DNA from: Ginsengibacter sp963792025
Lineage (GTDB): Bacteria; Bacteroidota; Bacteroidia; Chitinophagales; Chitinophagaceae
Direction of reading: 5' to 3'
NCBI GenBank assembly: GCA_963792025.1
Contig: CAWBUS010000008.1
Span: 620,001 to 684,000, forward strand
Length of the DNA stretch: 64,000 nt
Of the stretch, positions 18,549 through 28,042 are shown piece after piece; the first letter of the stretch is position 1, and the number at the start of each line of letters is the position of its first letter. The notes beneath the pieces are model-generated. The model searched no databases. It was not told the DNA's origin and saw only the letters and a list, made by a program, of their open reading frames with translations. The position numbers and the translations under genes are program-made.

Positions 18549-20555
18549 TTACAAATTGAATTCAATATTTATTAAAGTCCCTTTCCCGTGTTCCGTGTGG
18601 ATATCCAACCGTCCTTTTAAGTATTCTATACGACTGCGAATGTTGACCAGGCCCGCTCCTTTTTTATTTTCAGCAAGGTTTGGATCAAAGCCTTCTCCGT
18701 TGTCTTCAACGACCACGCTTAGACGATTTTCTTCTTTGATAAGTTGAACAAAAGCTTCACTTGCCGATGCATGTTTTAATATGTTATTTAATAATTCCTG
18801 TACAATGCGATAAATAATAATCTCAGTTGATTGGCTGAGCCTTTGCGCCATTCCCAGCGACTGGTATTTAAGGTTAAGTATTTTTGTTGCATTGATGCTA
18901 TTGCAATATTCTTTTAGTGCTTCAGCCAACCCAAACTTTGTCAGCATTTCCGGCATCATATTATGGGCTACCCTTCTCAATTCCCTGATGGAAGTATCGA
19001 GCATATCTAATGACCGCTCAAATACAGTCATGTTATCAGGGGTTACAATTAAATTGTCTTTCATATTGCTCAATGAATATTTTACGCCGGATAACAAGCC
19101 ACCAAGTCCGTCATGCAGGTCTTTTGCCAGGCGGCTTCGTTCTTCCTCCTGCCCTTTTAACATAGCCTCTACTGCTGTTAACTGGCGATCTTTTTCCAAG
19201 TCGGTAATCCGTTGTTGCTGCAGTTGCTGTTTTTGCCGGTAGTTTCGATATAATAGAATTCCCAACAACAACAATCCCGCAAGGGAACCGATCAATATAT
19301 AATTAAGTGTTGATTTTTGTTTGATAGTTAAAAACTGAATTTGTTTGTCCTTTTGCAATTGGGTGATTTCATGTTGTTTTTTTTCTGATTGATATTTTGC
19401 TTCCGTTTCATTCATGAGCCTTTGCGTTTTTTCTCTATTTACACTATCGCTCAAAGCAATATAATCCGTTTGATATTGAAAGGCTTTTTTAATGTTACCG
19501 GCTTTATCTTCAATCCTGGATAGAAGTTGCAAACCCTGAATTTTTAAATAAGGTATTTGTAAGCGGGTTGATTCATTTAAAACTCCTATTGCCAAATCTC
19601 TTGCCTCATCTACGTTTCCAAGTTCAAAATTGCAGGCTGCTAAACCCTCTGAACTATTTAATGATTGAAAATCATCTTTATTTTTCCTGGCTGACTCATT
19701 GGATAATTCATAACAATGTAATGCACTGTTCCACTGCTTTTTTTTTCTGTAAATACCCCCGAGAATATAATAAAACCTGACGTTAAGGTTTGGCCTATTT
19801 AATTGTTTTATTAATGGTCGTACCTTATCAAGATATATTGCTGATGAATCAAACTTTGATAATGCGCTATAATCATCCGCCACAAAAAGATAACCCACTA
19901 CATATTCATCAATATTCTCAATCTCACTCATAAAGGGTAATGCAAGTTTATCATATTCCAAGGCATTTTCATATTGCTCAAGCTCGTAATAATTGCTCGA
20001 AATAGAAGTATAAATATGGGCTATGTCAGCATTATTTTTTTTATCGTTAAATGTTTCAAGAATTTTTATGCTTTGCAGGTAATATTGAATAGACTCATTA
20101 TATTGATACTGCTTGGCACAAATAAGCCCTTTCGTTACAAGCGTTTGAGCTATATCTAACTGGCATTGCAGAGCAATATTTTTATTATTTTTTTCTTTTT
20201 TAAATAATTCTCCTGATAGGGTTATTGCAGAATCACACATCTTAAAAGCTTCATCATATTTTGATTGGTTGGTGAGTAAAGAAGCTTTCAGATGATAGTA
20301 CCTGGATGTGTAATAAGGAGAATGTATTTTCTTGACGATCTTGTATCCATCTTCCAGATACCCGGATGCCTTATCCAAATCGTATCCTACAAAATTTTTT
20401 TCCAGATTATAGTAAATATTAATTGCCGCGGTATCACTTTTTGAAACAGGTAATAGTCTTAACAAGCTATCAATTGCATTTGTCTGGGCAACTGTATGAT
20501 ATGACGCAATCAGCAGAACCGATAAAAACACGACACAAGGTTTTAAACACCTCAT
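18549..20555 (-). CDS. TPR-containing NarX-type sensor histidine kinase, tandem paralogue
   Basis: Same layout as the kinase at 16486: signal peptide, TPR repeats, membrane helix near residue 440, HisKA_3 (RLAKDLHDGLGG) and ATPase. The kinase halves are nearly identical between the two proteins, while the TPR halves differ strongly. The two probably share an output regulator but sense different ligands. An upstream in-frame Met at 20585 exists; the Met at 20555 (MRCLK) fits a signal peptide better. It is divergent from the exported-protein operon at 20741, with the 85-bp element between them. Confidence 0.9.
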   Translation of the reverse strand: MRCLKPCVVFLSVLLIASYHTVAQTNAIDSLLRLLPVSKSDTAAINIYYNLEKNFVGYDLDKASGYLEDGYKIVKKIHSPYYTSRYYHLKASLLTNQSKYDEAFKMCDSAITLSGELFKKEKNNKNIALQCQLDIAQTLVTKGLICAKQYQYNESIQYYLQSIKILETFNDKKNNADIAHIYTSISSNYYELEQYENALEYDKLALPFMSEIENIDEYVVGYLFVADDYSALSKFDSSAIYLDKVRPLIKQLNRPNLNVRFYYILGGIYRKKKQWNSALHCYELSNESARKNKDDFQSLNSSEGLAACNFELGNVDEARDLAIGVLNESTRLQIPYLKIQGLQLLSRIEDKAGNIKKAFQYQTDYIALSDSVNREKTQRLMNETEAKYQSEKKQHEITQLQKDKQIQFLTIKQKSTLNYILIGSLAGLLLLGILLYRNYRQKQQLQQQRITDLEKDRQLTAVEAMLKGQEEERSRLAKDLHDGLGGLLSGVKYSLSNMKDNLIVTPDNMTVFERSLDMLDTSIRELRRVAHNMMPEMLTKFGLAEALKEYCNSINATKILNLKYQSLGMAQRLSQSTEIIIYRIVQELLNNILKHASASEAFVQLIKEENRLSVVVEDNGEGFDPNLAENKKGAGLVNIRSRIEYLKGRLDIHTEHGKGTLINIEFNL

Positions 20556-20622
20556 AGAATAATTTGAAATGTTACCACTTTCCAAAGTTTGAGAATCTGT
20601 CTAACATTTCCAAGTAACAATG

Positions 20623-20720
20623 AATAAATCACCTTTTCGGGTGATTTATTCAAATGCAGCCAGAATCACTGTTTCAGGGGATTGGCAGGCTTTCGTTAAG
20701 AAATTATTTTTGACTTCAAC
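20623..20720. promoter_or_regulatory. Conserved upstream element, copy A
   Basis: It opens with a perfect 11-bp inverted repeat (AATAAATCACC / GGTGATTTATT, six-base loop). Then come AGAATCAC, GTTTCAGG, ATTGGC and TTATTTTTG at exactly the same spacing as in copy B at 29518-29605. It lies 21 bases before the secreted-protein gene at 20741 and between divergent genes. It may combine an operator with a promoter. Confidence 0.65.
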
Positions 20721-20740
20721 TTTTAATTCAACAATTTTAT

Positions 20741-21298
20741 ATGAAATACTTTTTCATTATTGCTTTGCTTTATTTGGCAAATACACAGGTAACTGCTCAA
20801 AACTTTTCCTGCAGTGGGGCATCACAATATGATGCTACTCATTCAAAAGCCATTCTGCCGCTCGAATCTGTTTCTATTACCCTGCAACAACCGAAAGTGT
20901 CGGCATTGTCTGAAAGAACAAAGTCCGCCAACACTTATTATGCGATACGGGGAGCAACTTCCACCGCACAATTTACCAGTGCGGCGGCCAACATTGGATT
21001 TAGTACCTGCGTTAGTATGCCCGCCTTCGAGCTATATAAAACCGAAGTAAAAGGCGGACTGAGGACCTTTACAATACCAGCGGGCACGGGAAGCAACCTT
21101 GCAGTAAATATTCCAATCCAGGTTATAACGCCACCGGCTATACGAAACCCTAATGGATCGACGGATTGGGGCAGAGGTTCTTTCAAAATTGTATTTACGA
21201 ACGGATACCTGCAGCCGGGAGAATATGTTTTAATTGATAAGAATACACTAACATCTGACGGCATCCACATAAAGGGTGTCGCCTTTACAATAAAATAG
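20741..21298 (+). CDS. Secreted protein of unnamed FELYK/PGEY family (185 aa)
   Basis: Signal peptide MKYFFIIALLYLANTQVTAQ. I know no named domain. Mid-protein FELYKTEVKGGLRTFTI and C-terminal LQPGEYVLIDK followed by VAFTIK match corresponding parts of the proteins at 29688, 31086 and 34401. It therefore looks like a divergent member of the same beta-rich family. It is the first gene of a six-gene plus-strand operon with gaps of 3 to 25 bases. The conserved element lies directly upstream. Confidence 0.65.
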   Translation: MKYFFIIALLYLANTQVTAQNFSCSGASQYDATHSKAILPLESVSITLQQPKVSALSERTKSANTYYAIRGATSTAQFTSAAANIGFSTCVSMPAFELYKTEVKGGLRTFTIPAGTGSNLAVNIPIQVITPPAIRNPNGSTDWGRGSFKIVFTNGYLQPGEYVLIDKNTLTSDGIHIKGVAFTIK

Positions 21299-21323
21299 CC
21301 TTTGAACGGCAACCTTTAATGTT

Positions 21324-23105
21324 ATGAAATTTACTTTATTATTTACACTGCTAGTATCGGGCAAATTTTATTGTACCGCGCAAACAACTGCATCCTTCGG
21401 AAACGTATCCTACGTTGAACCGGCCAACTGGTCATTAACGGACAACAGTTCTTACCGCACTTATTCCACAATAAATAATAGCTCAAATATTTTCTGCATT
21501 ATTTCTATTTATGGAAGCGATGTTTCCTCAGGAAATGCAGAAGGGGATTTTCGAAATGAATGGAAGGGAATCGTTAGCGGGCACTTTACAGTTTTAAAAA
21601 CACCTAAGCCCAACCGGGGTAGTTCAACTAACGGTATCGCCTATTTGCAGGATGAAGCTAACGTCTCCAACGCTAAAGGGAATTTCTATGCAAGACTTTT
21701 GGTGTTTAATTTAAATGGAAATGTTCAATCCGTTTTATTTCTTTCCGGAAATAAAAACAGCCTCTCTCAATACGAACCCGACCTGGATAATTTCATAGCT
21801 TCTGTCAAACCCGGTAACATGCAAAATAAAAACGTATCTGACACAATCTTGCCAGTAGTCACGGAGAACAACAACACTTCACCTTCTTCCATTGAAAAAG
21901 ATGGTAATCATTTCAATCATATTTTTTTTAATGTCCCTCCCGCGTGGAAATTGCAAACACAGCCAACCTTTGTTGCGATGACTGCTCCCGATCTTTCATC
22001 GGGCGAGGCGCTGAGCTTGATTTTGCTGGCGCCAAATCCTGATGCCGGATTTGAACAGGCGGCAGAAACAACGATCAGTGAAATGGCCGCGGGGCTTGGT
22101 GGTCAGCCCTCTCATGAAATTTCGGGGACCGGATCTTTTTATGTGAAAGAAAGCGAAGGTTCTTATTTGAAAGGATGGCAATATTCAAAAGGCCATGCCA
22201 TAATTATTTCAAAAAACGGTAAAGATGCATTAGGCCTTGACCAGCTTGTTACATGGTATATGTGCGTTTTTCTTGCCAAAATTAATTCCCGGATAGAACG
22301 GGCGGTTTTTATAAGTAAAGATGTACGAAGGAACTTTTTAAACTGCAGAACCTACCTCAAACCGGAATACGACCCGATTATAAAAAATTTCTTTTTTGAT
22401 CTTGAATTTGATGACTGGAAAAATAAAGATGTACGGCCGGGTAAAATAACGCATTCCGGAGTTTCCGGTGTATGGCAGGGGCTAGCATATTTTGAAGGAT
22501 CAGAAGGACAAACTTTTTCTGGAGGATCAGAAAAAACTACTTACCTCGCTTTCTTTGATAATGGCCAGGTGTACTATAACAAGCAATTGCCGAAAAACGG
22601 ATTTCTCCACATCAATTCATTTAATGAAGCGGCTAATTTTCCACGCTGGTGGGGAACCTACACGTATCAAAGTGGTTCCGGCGTAATAAAGCTTTCTTAT
22701 GAAACTATCCCGTTTACTTTCAAAGACGGTAAAATTTACCTTGATATTTATAAAACAAAAATTCCTTATGAGCCGTCACCCGTTCATGACGGTTTGCGTC
22801 TAAACGGTACCTGGTGCGAACAAAGTGTATCCAATGGCAAAAGAGCCTGCATCAGCTTTACAGGTGATGGCCAATTTACTGACAACGGGATAACATTACG
22901 CATAGAGCATCCTATTGATAATTGTTTCCAGGCCGCTCCCCAGAGCGGGCAGGGAACTTACGAGATAAAAGATAATTCTGTCTTGTTTCATTATAACAAT
23001 GGATTTGTTCACCAGGCGGCTTTTTCCGGTTTGAACATGCAAACAGGAAATCAATCTCCTGGTGAAATTCATCTGGGATTTAACGATGATAGTTTTCAAA
23101 AATAA
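21324..23105 (+). CDS. Secreted hypothetical protein (593 aa), paralogue 1
   Basis: Signal peptide (residues 1-19, ending YCTAQ). The N-terminal region has VEPANWSLTDNSSYRTYS and VLFLSGNKNS. A middle region starts HFNHIFFNVPPAWK. The C-terminal region has repeated W/G beta motifs (WWGTYTYQSGSGVI, LNGTWCEQS, GQGTYEIKDNSVLFHYNNG) that look lipocalin-like, though I cannot assign a family. It shares its whole architecture with the next gene, six bases downstream, so the pair arose by tandem duplication. The function is unknown. Confidence 0.75.
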   Translation: MKFTLLFTLLVSGKFYCTAQTTASFGNVSYVEPANWSLTDNSSYRTYSTINNSSNIFCIISIYGSDVSSGNAEGDFRNEWKGIVSGHFTVLKTPKPNRGSSTNGIAYLQDEANVSNAKGNFYARLLVFNLNGNVQSVLFLSGNKNSLSQYEPDLDNFIASVKPGNMQNKNVSDTILPVVTENNNTSPSSIEKDGNHFNHIFFNVPPAWKLQTQPTFVAMTAPDLSSGEALSLILLAPNPDAGFEQAAETTISEMAAGLGGQPSHEISGTGSFYVKESEGSYLKGWQYSKGHAIIISKNGKDALGLDQLVTWYMCVFLAKINSRIERAVFISKDVRRNFLNCRTYLKPEYDPIIKNFFFDLEFDDWKNKDVRPGKITHSGVSGVWQGLAYFEGSEGQTFSGGSEKTTYLAFFDNGQVYYNKQLPKNGFLHINSFNEAANFPRWWGTYTYQSGSGVIKLSYETIPFTFKDGKIYLDIYKTKIPYEPSPVHDGLRLNGTWCEQSVSNGKRACISFTGDGQFTDNGITLRIEHPIDNCFQAAPQSGQGTYEIKDNSVLFHYNNGFVHQAAFSGLNMQTGNQSPGEIHLGFNDDSFQK

Positions 23106-23111
23106 TAGGCG

Positions 23112-24854
23112 GTGAAAAAAGTCATTAATCTTTTTATACTTATAATTTTCAGCCGAATGCTTACGGCACAAAATAATAATACGTCGTTCGACCAACTTTC
23201 GTTTAATGAACCGGCCAACTGGACACCCGCAGACAATGGTTCTTACCGCACTTATTCAGCAGCAAATAATTCTACTAATATTTACTGCGTCATTGCTATG
23301 TACCACAGCAATGTTTCTTTAGGAAATCCTGAACAGGATTTTCTAAGCGAATGGAAAAGAAATGTTGCAACGAATTTTACGGTAATAAAAAAAACTGTCC
23401 CAAAAAAAAGTACTTCTCCGGGTGGAATAAATTATTTACAGGATGAGGCTGATGTTACCAACAGTAAGGGACATTTTTTTGCACGCTTGCTCGTCTTTGA
23501 TATATCTGGCAAAACACAATCCGTATTGTTCCTTTCCGGAAACAAAAACAGCATTGCTCAATATCAACCCGACCTAGATAAGTTTGTTGCCTCTATTCAA
23601 CCAAGCAACTCGGGAAGTAATGAAGATACATCCACTCCGCAAAACACTCATGTAAATAATGATGTGTCGGCTTCAGGACTGGTTCATTTTAATCATTTCC
23701 TGTTTACAGTACCTAATGGATGGAAGGCTGGCCAGATGGGCAATTTTTATTCAATGACACCGGGTAATGCAAGTGGTAATGAGCAACTGATATTTCTATT
23801 ATTTCCTCCGGTTACAGGAAGCAATTTTAAAGACGCCGGCAACACGGCAATCACCCAACTGGCAGCAAGCATAGGTGGCCAGGCAAAGGGCTTTGGCAGC
23901 GGAGATGGTTCAGTATACGAGGCTTCTAACGAAGGCTTATATAAAAAAGGGTGGGAATTTTCAATGGGAAGCGGAACAATACAGGTTAATAATATGACGG
24001 ATTTTTCCAAATCAATGACATTCGACGTAGGAGTATTCCTGGCAAAGATCAATGGAAGAATTGAAAGGGTTTTATATCTGAGTAAAAATTTCAAATGCGA
24101 CGGCGTTTCAACTACCAGTTCTTATAAGGCGGCATACGAACCGGTTATTACAAATTTCTTTTTTGACTTGCGTTTTGATGATTGGAATGATGCGAAAGTA
24201 AGCCAGGGAAAGGTAGCCAATTCAGGAATATCTTATGTATGGTCAGGTGTATCATACGTGAACAAAGGCCTGAATACGATGGGCACGTATGATGCCTCTT
24301 TTTTTATTCTTTTTGATAACGGCCAGGCATACTATAACACAAAATTTCCGCTTCATGGTTTGTTTAACCTTAACACAATTGCAGCAGCGGCTAACGACCC
24401 ACAGTATTGGGGTACGTATACTTATCGAAATGGTTCAGGAGAAATTAATATCTCTTACAGAAAAATACCTTTTACAATTAAAGGGAATGAATTGGTAGCC
24501 GAAATGAATTCGACAACAAGATCATTCGAAAAACTTCCTGTTATTGATGATGCACGGCTGGAAGGTACCTGGTGTTCAACTTCCCTAAATGGCTGCATCA
24601 GTTTTACAAAAGATGGAAAGTTCAGTGATAACGGAGTGGTAAGGTCATTGGAACATTTACCAACTTCCTGCAATGCCGCGGCGCCGGTAAGCGGAGAGGG
24701 TACTTATGAGATCAAATCTAATTCACTACTGTTTCATTATAACAATGAGATAATTATACAGACAGCTGTTTCGGGATTGAATATAGAAAAGACGAATGCT
24801 TCTCCTGATAAATTATTCCTTGGACCTTATAGTGACGTGTTGCAAAAAAAATAA
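23112..24854 (+). CDS. Secreted hypothetical protein (580 aa), paralogue 2
   Basis: Starts with GTG (KKVINLFIL signal peptide, ending LTAQ), six bases after the paralogous gene. The same blocks are present: NEPANWTPADNGSYRTYS, VLFLSGNKNS, HFNHFLFTVPNGWK, YWGTYTYRNGSGEI, LEGTWCSTS, GEGTYEIKSNSLLFHYNN. The two copies have diverged clearly, so the duplication is not recent. Translational coupling with its neighbours is likely from the tight spacing. The function is unknown. Confidence 0.75.
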   Translation: MKKVINLFILIIFSRMLTAQNNNTSFDQLSFNEPANWTPADNGSYRTYSAANNSTNIYCVIAMYHSNVSLGNPEQDFLSEWKRNVATNFTVIKKTVPKKSTSPGGINYLQDEADVTNSKGHFFARLLVFDISGKTQSVLFLSGNKNSIAQYQPDLDKFVASIQPSNSGSNEDTSTPQNTHVNNDVSASGLVHFNHFLFTVPNGWKAGQMGNFYSMTPGNASGNEQLIFLLFPPVTGSNFKDAGNTAITQLAASIGGQAKGFGSGDGSVYEASNEGLYKKGWEFSMGSGTIQVNNMTDFSKSMTFDVGVFLAKINGRIERVLYLSKNFKCDGVSTTSSYKAAYEPVITNFFFDLRFDDWNDAKVSQGKVANSGISYVWSGVSYVNKGLNTMGTYDASFFILFDNGQAYYNTKFPLHGLFNLNTIAAAANDPQYWGTYTYRNGSGEINISYRKIPFTIKGNELVAEMNSTTRSFEKLPVIDDARLEGTWCSTSLNGCISFTKDGKFSDNGVVRSLEHLPTSCNAAAPVSGEGTYEIKSNSLLFHYNNEIIIQTAVSGLNIEKTNASPDKLFLGPYSDVLQKK

Positions 24855-24857
24855 AGT

Positions 24858-26948
24858 GTGAAAAAAATAATCTGCGTCGGCTTATCATTACTTTTTGTGT
24901 ATTGCATATATGCACAAAGTCCTTCTGTTGACCAGCAGAATAAAATTATGGCTGAGACCCAACACAAGCTGGATTCTGTAATGAAGAACAATCCGGCTAT
25001 AAAAAAATATATGAATAAGGAGAATCAAAATAATTCCCCAATAAATATTCCTAATATTCCCACAAGTGTATCCACCGGGAGCGCTTTTGTAAAAAGCACC
25101 GATACAGCATTTCTTTCAAAAATGAAAATGCCGGAAAAAAATCTGAAGGCATTGGCCTCTATTCCTTCGAAGCCAATGTCAAAAGAAGAATTAAGAAAAT
25201 TTTTGGCAGATATAAAAAGCAAACTGGCGCCCGTTGTGCAAAGCGGCTACGGAACAAAGCCACTTAATACGTCAGGCAAAACTGCCACGGCAATTTCGGG
25301 TGAAGCAGTTTTGGCATTTTACGCCGGGAAGCCCGAGTATTCGTTACTGTTAGGTATGGAGTCGGTATCTGCCGATCCGGAAAATGAAAATGCGTTGAAC
25401 AATTATGCCGGCATCCTGAACCTTTGCGGTTTTCCATACAAAGCGGTTCCCATTCTCGATTACATTAAACAACAGGAACCCGATAACTCAACCGTAAACA
25501 ACAACCTCGGGCAGGCATATTTCCTTATGGGCGATGTTCAAAAAGCGGCTGATTATTTAAAGCAGGCAGTGGCATCAACACCATATCATCCCAATGCAAA
25601 TATGTCGCTCGCTTACATGTCTTATATCAATGGCGATAGATCGGCGGCAATATCTTATTGTGAAAACTGCCTGCGTGGCGGATTTATTGCACATGCCTGG
25701 AATATGTTGCAGGCACTCAAGCCGGATGCAAAATTAATGGACTATATCAGGCACCGTTATAAACAACCTGAGTCTTTTAATGAACATAAATATCCGCTTC
25801 TCCCGCAATGCCGCACGGTTGATGATGTACCAAAGCTGCAAACACTTTATCCCGATTACATCGGCATGCTTTCATCCTTACAGACTAAATATGAAAGAAT
25901 GGCAAAGGAAGAAGGAAAAATTGCTGCGCAAAACATGCAGCAAAATTTGATGAATAAAATAAACAGCGGCGGTGACCCTATGCGGCCGTTCGGGTGGTTT
26001 GCCAATATAGTGTTGGGTGACATTGAAAAAACCCACGGAGAAAAACTATTGGAGATGGACAAATACGACAAGGCGTTTGAGGTGAGACGAAAAGAATTGG
26101 TGGATGATTATGAAGAGAAGCGAAAAGAAGTTGAGAAAAAATTTAAACTGACGGAAGATGGTGAAGGTGCAGCCAACAAGGATAACTCCGGCGCACATTG
26201 TGAGGCACTGAATGCGCTAAACAATTCGTATCTGCCGTTATTTGCTGATATGAGAAAAGCATGGCAGGATAAATGGATTTACGAAGAAAGAGACTATTTT
26301 AATGATGCATCCTTTTGGTGTTATGTGGCTTCGTTAGATGATCATCAATACCGAAAAAACTTTGATCAGTTGGTTAGTGAGTATTTGGGATTAATGATCA
26401 AACTAAGCCATACAAGTTTCCTGGCATGTTTTCATAGAAAGGTAGATACCACCCACCAAAAAATAGATACGTTACAATTCGAGGAAGGTAAATGCCCGCT
26501 GGCTGCCAAGATTCTTCTTAAAGAAATAAAATCAGCCATAAATCTCGATTGTGAAAAGATGGGGTTAGATGCGGAAATAGGTGAGGGAGTATCACTGAAG
26601 GCAACGCATGCTTTTTCAGGATCCACCACATTGGCATTGGAAGCCGGTCTGCCACTCATTCCAAAAGTTCTTACCGGATCTATGCAGTTTTACATCACTT
26701 TTGGTGGCGGTGTCCCAATGGATATTGGCGTGAAGTGGGAAGCGGAAATGAAACTACCCGAAGCCTTCGGCGGTACCAATACCGCAGGATGGGGGGTGGG
26801 CATGAATTCAGGAGTGACTTTTACAGGAGAAGGCAGAATTCAGACTACAGCTTCTAACTGGATACAACAAAATGTTTTTGGATTGGACCCACCGGCACCT
26901 CAATTGAACCCCAATGTACATCTATATAATTCCAATAGCAGCAATTAA
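24858..26948 (+). CDS. Secreted TPR-containing protein (696 aa)
   Basis: GTG start three bases after the previous stop, with a signal peptide ending CIYAQ. Residues about 145-290 contain TPR-like helices (ENALNNYAGILNLCG, STVNNNLGQAYFLMGDVQKAADYLKQA). A long charged helical part follows (KRKEVEKKFKL). The last 130 residues are glycine-rich beta strands (LTGSMQFYITFGGGVPMDIG) that could form a surface-exposed or outer-membrane-associated sheet. It probably acts as an exported scaffold in the operon (inference). Confidence 0.75.
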   Translation: MKKIICVGLSLLFVYCIYAQSPSVDQQNKIMAETQHKLDSVMKNNPAIKKYMNKENQNNSPINIPNIPTSVSTGSAFVKSTDTAFLSKMKMPEKNLKALASIPSKPMSKEELRKFLADIKSKLAPVVQSGYGTKPLNTSGKTATAISGEAVLAFYAGKPEYSLLLGMESVSADPENENALNNYAGILNLCGFPYKAVPILDYIKQQEPDNSTVNNNLGQAYFLMGDVQKAADYLKQAVASTPYHPNANMSLAYMSYINGDRSAAISYCENCLRGGFIAHAWNMLQALKPDAKLMDYIRHRYKQPESFNEHKYPLLPQCRTVDDVPKLQTLYPDYIGMLSSLQTKYERMAKEEGKIAAQNMQQNLMNKINSGGDPMRPFGWFANIVLGDIEKTHGEKLLEMDKYDKAFEVRRKELVDDYEEKRKEVEKKFKLTEDGEGAANKDNSGAHCEALNALNNSYLPLFADMRKAWQDKWIYEERDYFNDASFWCYVASLDDHQYRKNFDQLVSEYLGLMIKLSHTSFLACFHRKVDTTHQKIDTLQFEEGKCPLAAKILLKEIKSAINLDCEKMGLDAEIGEGVSLKATHAFSGSTTLALEAGLPLIPKVLTGSMQFYITFGGGVPMDIGVKWEAEMKLPEAFGGTNTAGWGVGMNSGVTFTGEGRIQTTASNWIQQNVFGLDPPAPQLNPNVHLYNSNSSN

Positions 26949-26959
26949 CAATAACGGAT

Positions 26960-28036
26960 ATGGTTATACGAAAATATGGTAAGAAATGTTTTTTGATTGT
27001 ATTGATGTTTACCGGCGCTTTTGCGGTAGCGCCGAACAACTCTCATCAGCCTGTATATTATCCAAACGGGCTGGTAATTGACAGCAAAAATAATTTGTAT
27101 GTCAGTTGTAATTCGCAACAGCCGGATATTGTAAAGATTACACCGGATGGGCAGGCAACCGAGTTTTTATCAACGGTGCTTTATCGCCACAAGCCAACTC
27201 TAAAATGGGCATCCATTGATTTGTTTACGCCGGCAGGTCTGGCAATTGATGATGATGATAACATTTATGTTGCAGACAAAGGCGCTGGCGACATTCTTAA
27301 AATTTCTCCGGATGGAAAAGTAACTATCGTCGCAGGTTACAAGGGTCATGTAATAAAAGATGGACCGGTAGCCGCTGCTTCTTTTAAAAATCCTGTTTTT
27401 ATAACAATCGACAGAAAGAAAAATATTTATGTAAGCGACGAAGGCGGTGATGAAAGGACAGGCACCGAGTACGGCGTGATAAGAAAAATTTCTGCGCAGG
27501 GAGAAGTAACCACGTTGAAAGACCATGACGGAAATGAATTTCATTTCGATGCAGCGGGTATGGTTTGCGACAGCATTGGTGATCTTATTGTTTGCGACAG
27601 AACCGGTCGCTGCATAAAAAAGATTACACTTGACGGCAACGTATACACGCTGGGCGGATTGTGTGGGAAAAGAAAGACGGACCCCATTTATAAACAAGGA
27701 AATATTGACAGCGCCGAGTTTATGGAACCCTGGTACGTTGCGATAGGCAAGAACAATGAAATTTATTTTTCTGATATCCGGTTAAACAGGATCATAAAAA
27801 TTGCTGATAAAAAAATAACTACCGTAGCAGGCAATAGCAAAATCGATATGCAACACAGCAATATCCAGGGATATTCTGAAGCAGGATATGCAGATGGAGC
27901 TGCAAAGAAGGCATTATTTAATGAACCACTCGGAATAACCTTCGACAAAATTGGAAACCTTTTTATTGCTGATGGTCTTAACCACTGTATACGAAAACTT
28001 TCAAATGACGAAATGGTAACCACATTTTATAAATAA
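26960..28036 (+). CDS. NHL-repeat beta-propeller protein, exported
   Basis: 358 residues starting with a hydrophobic export signal (CFLIVLMFTGAFAVA). At least five NHL repeats are visible (GLVIDSKNNLYVS, GLAIDDDDNIYVADKGAGDILKI, FITIDRKKNIYVSDEGG, YVAIGKNNEIYFSDIRLNRIIKI, GITFDKIGNLFIADGLNHCIRKL), enough for a six-bladed propeller. NHL propellers usually bind proteins or sugars. It is the fifth gene of the operon, 11 bases after the TPR gene. Confidence 0.85.
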   Translation: MVIRKYGKKCFLIVLMFTGAFAVAPNNSHQPVYYPNGLVIDSKNNLYVSCNSQQPDIVKITPDGQATEFLSTVLYRHKPTLKWASIDLFTPAGLAIDDDDNIYVADKGAGDILKISPDGKVTIVAGYKGHVIKDGPVAAASFKNPVFITIDRKKNIYVSDEGGDERTGTEYGVIRKISAQGEVTTLKDHDGNEFHFDAAGMVCDSIGDLIVCDRTGRCIKKITLDGNVYTLGGLCGKRKTDPIYKQGNIDSAEFMEPWYVAIGKNNEIYFSDIRLNRIIKIADKKITTVAGNSKIDMQHSNIQGYSEAGYADGAAKKALFNEPLGITFDKIGNLFIADGLNHCIRKLSNDEMVTTFYK

Positions 28037-28042
28037 AGCATT

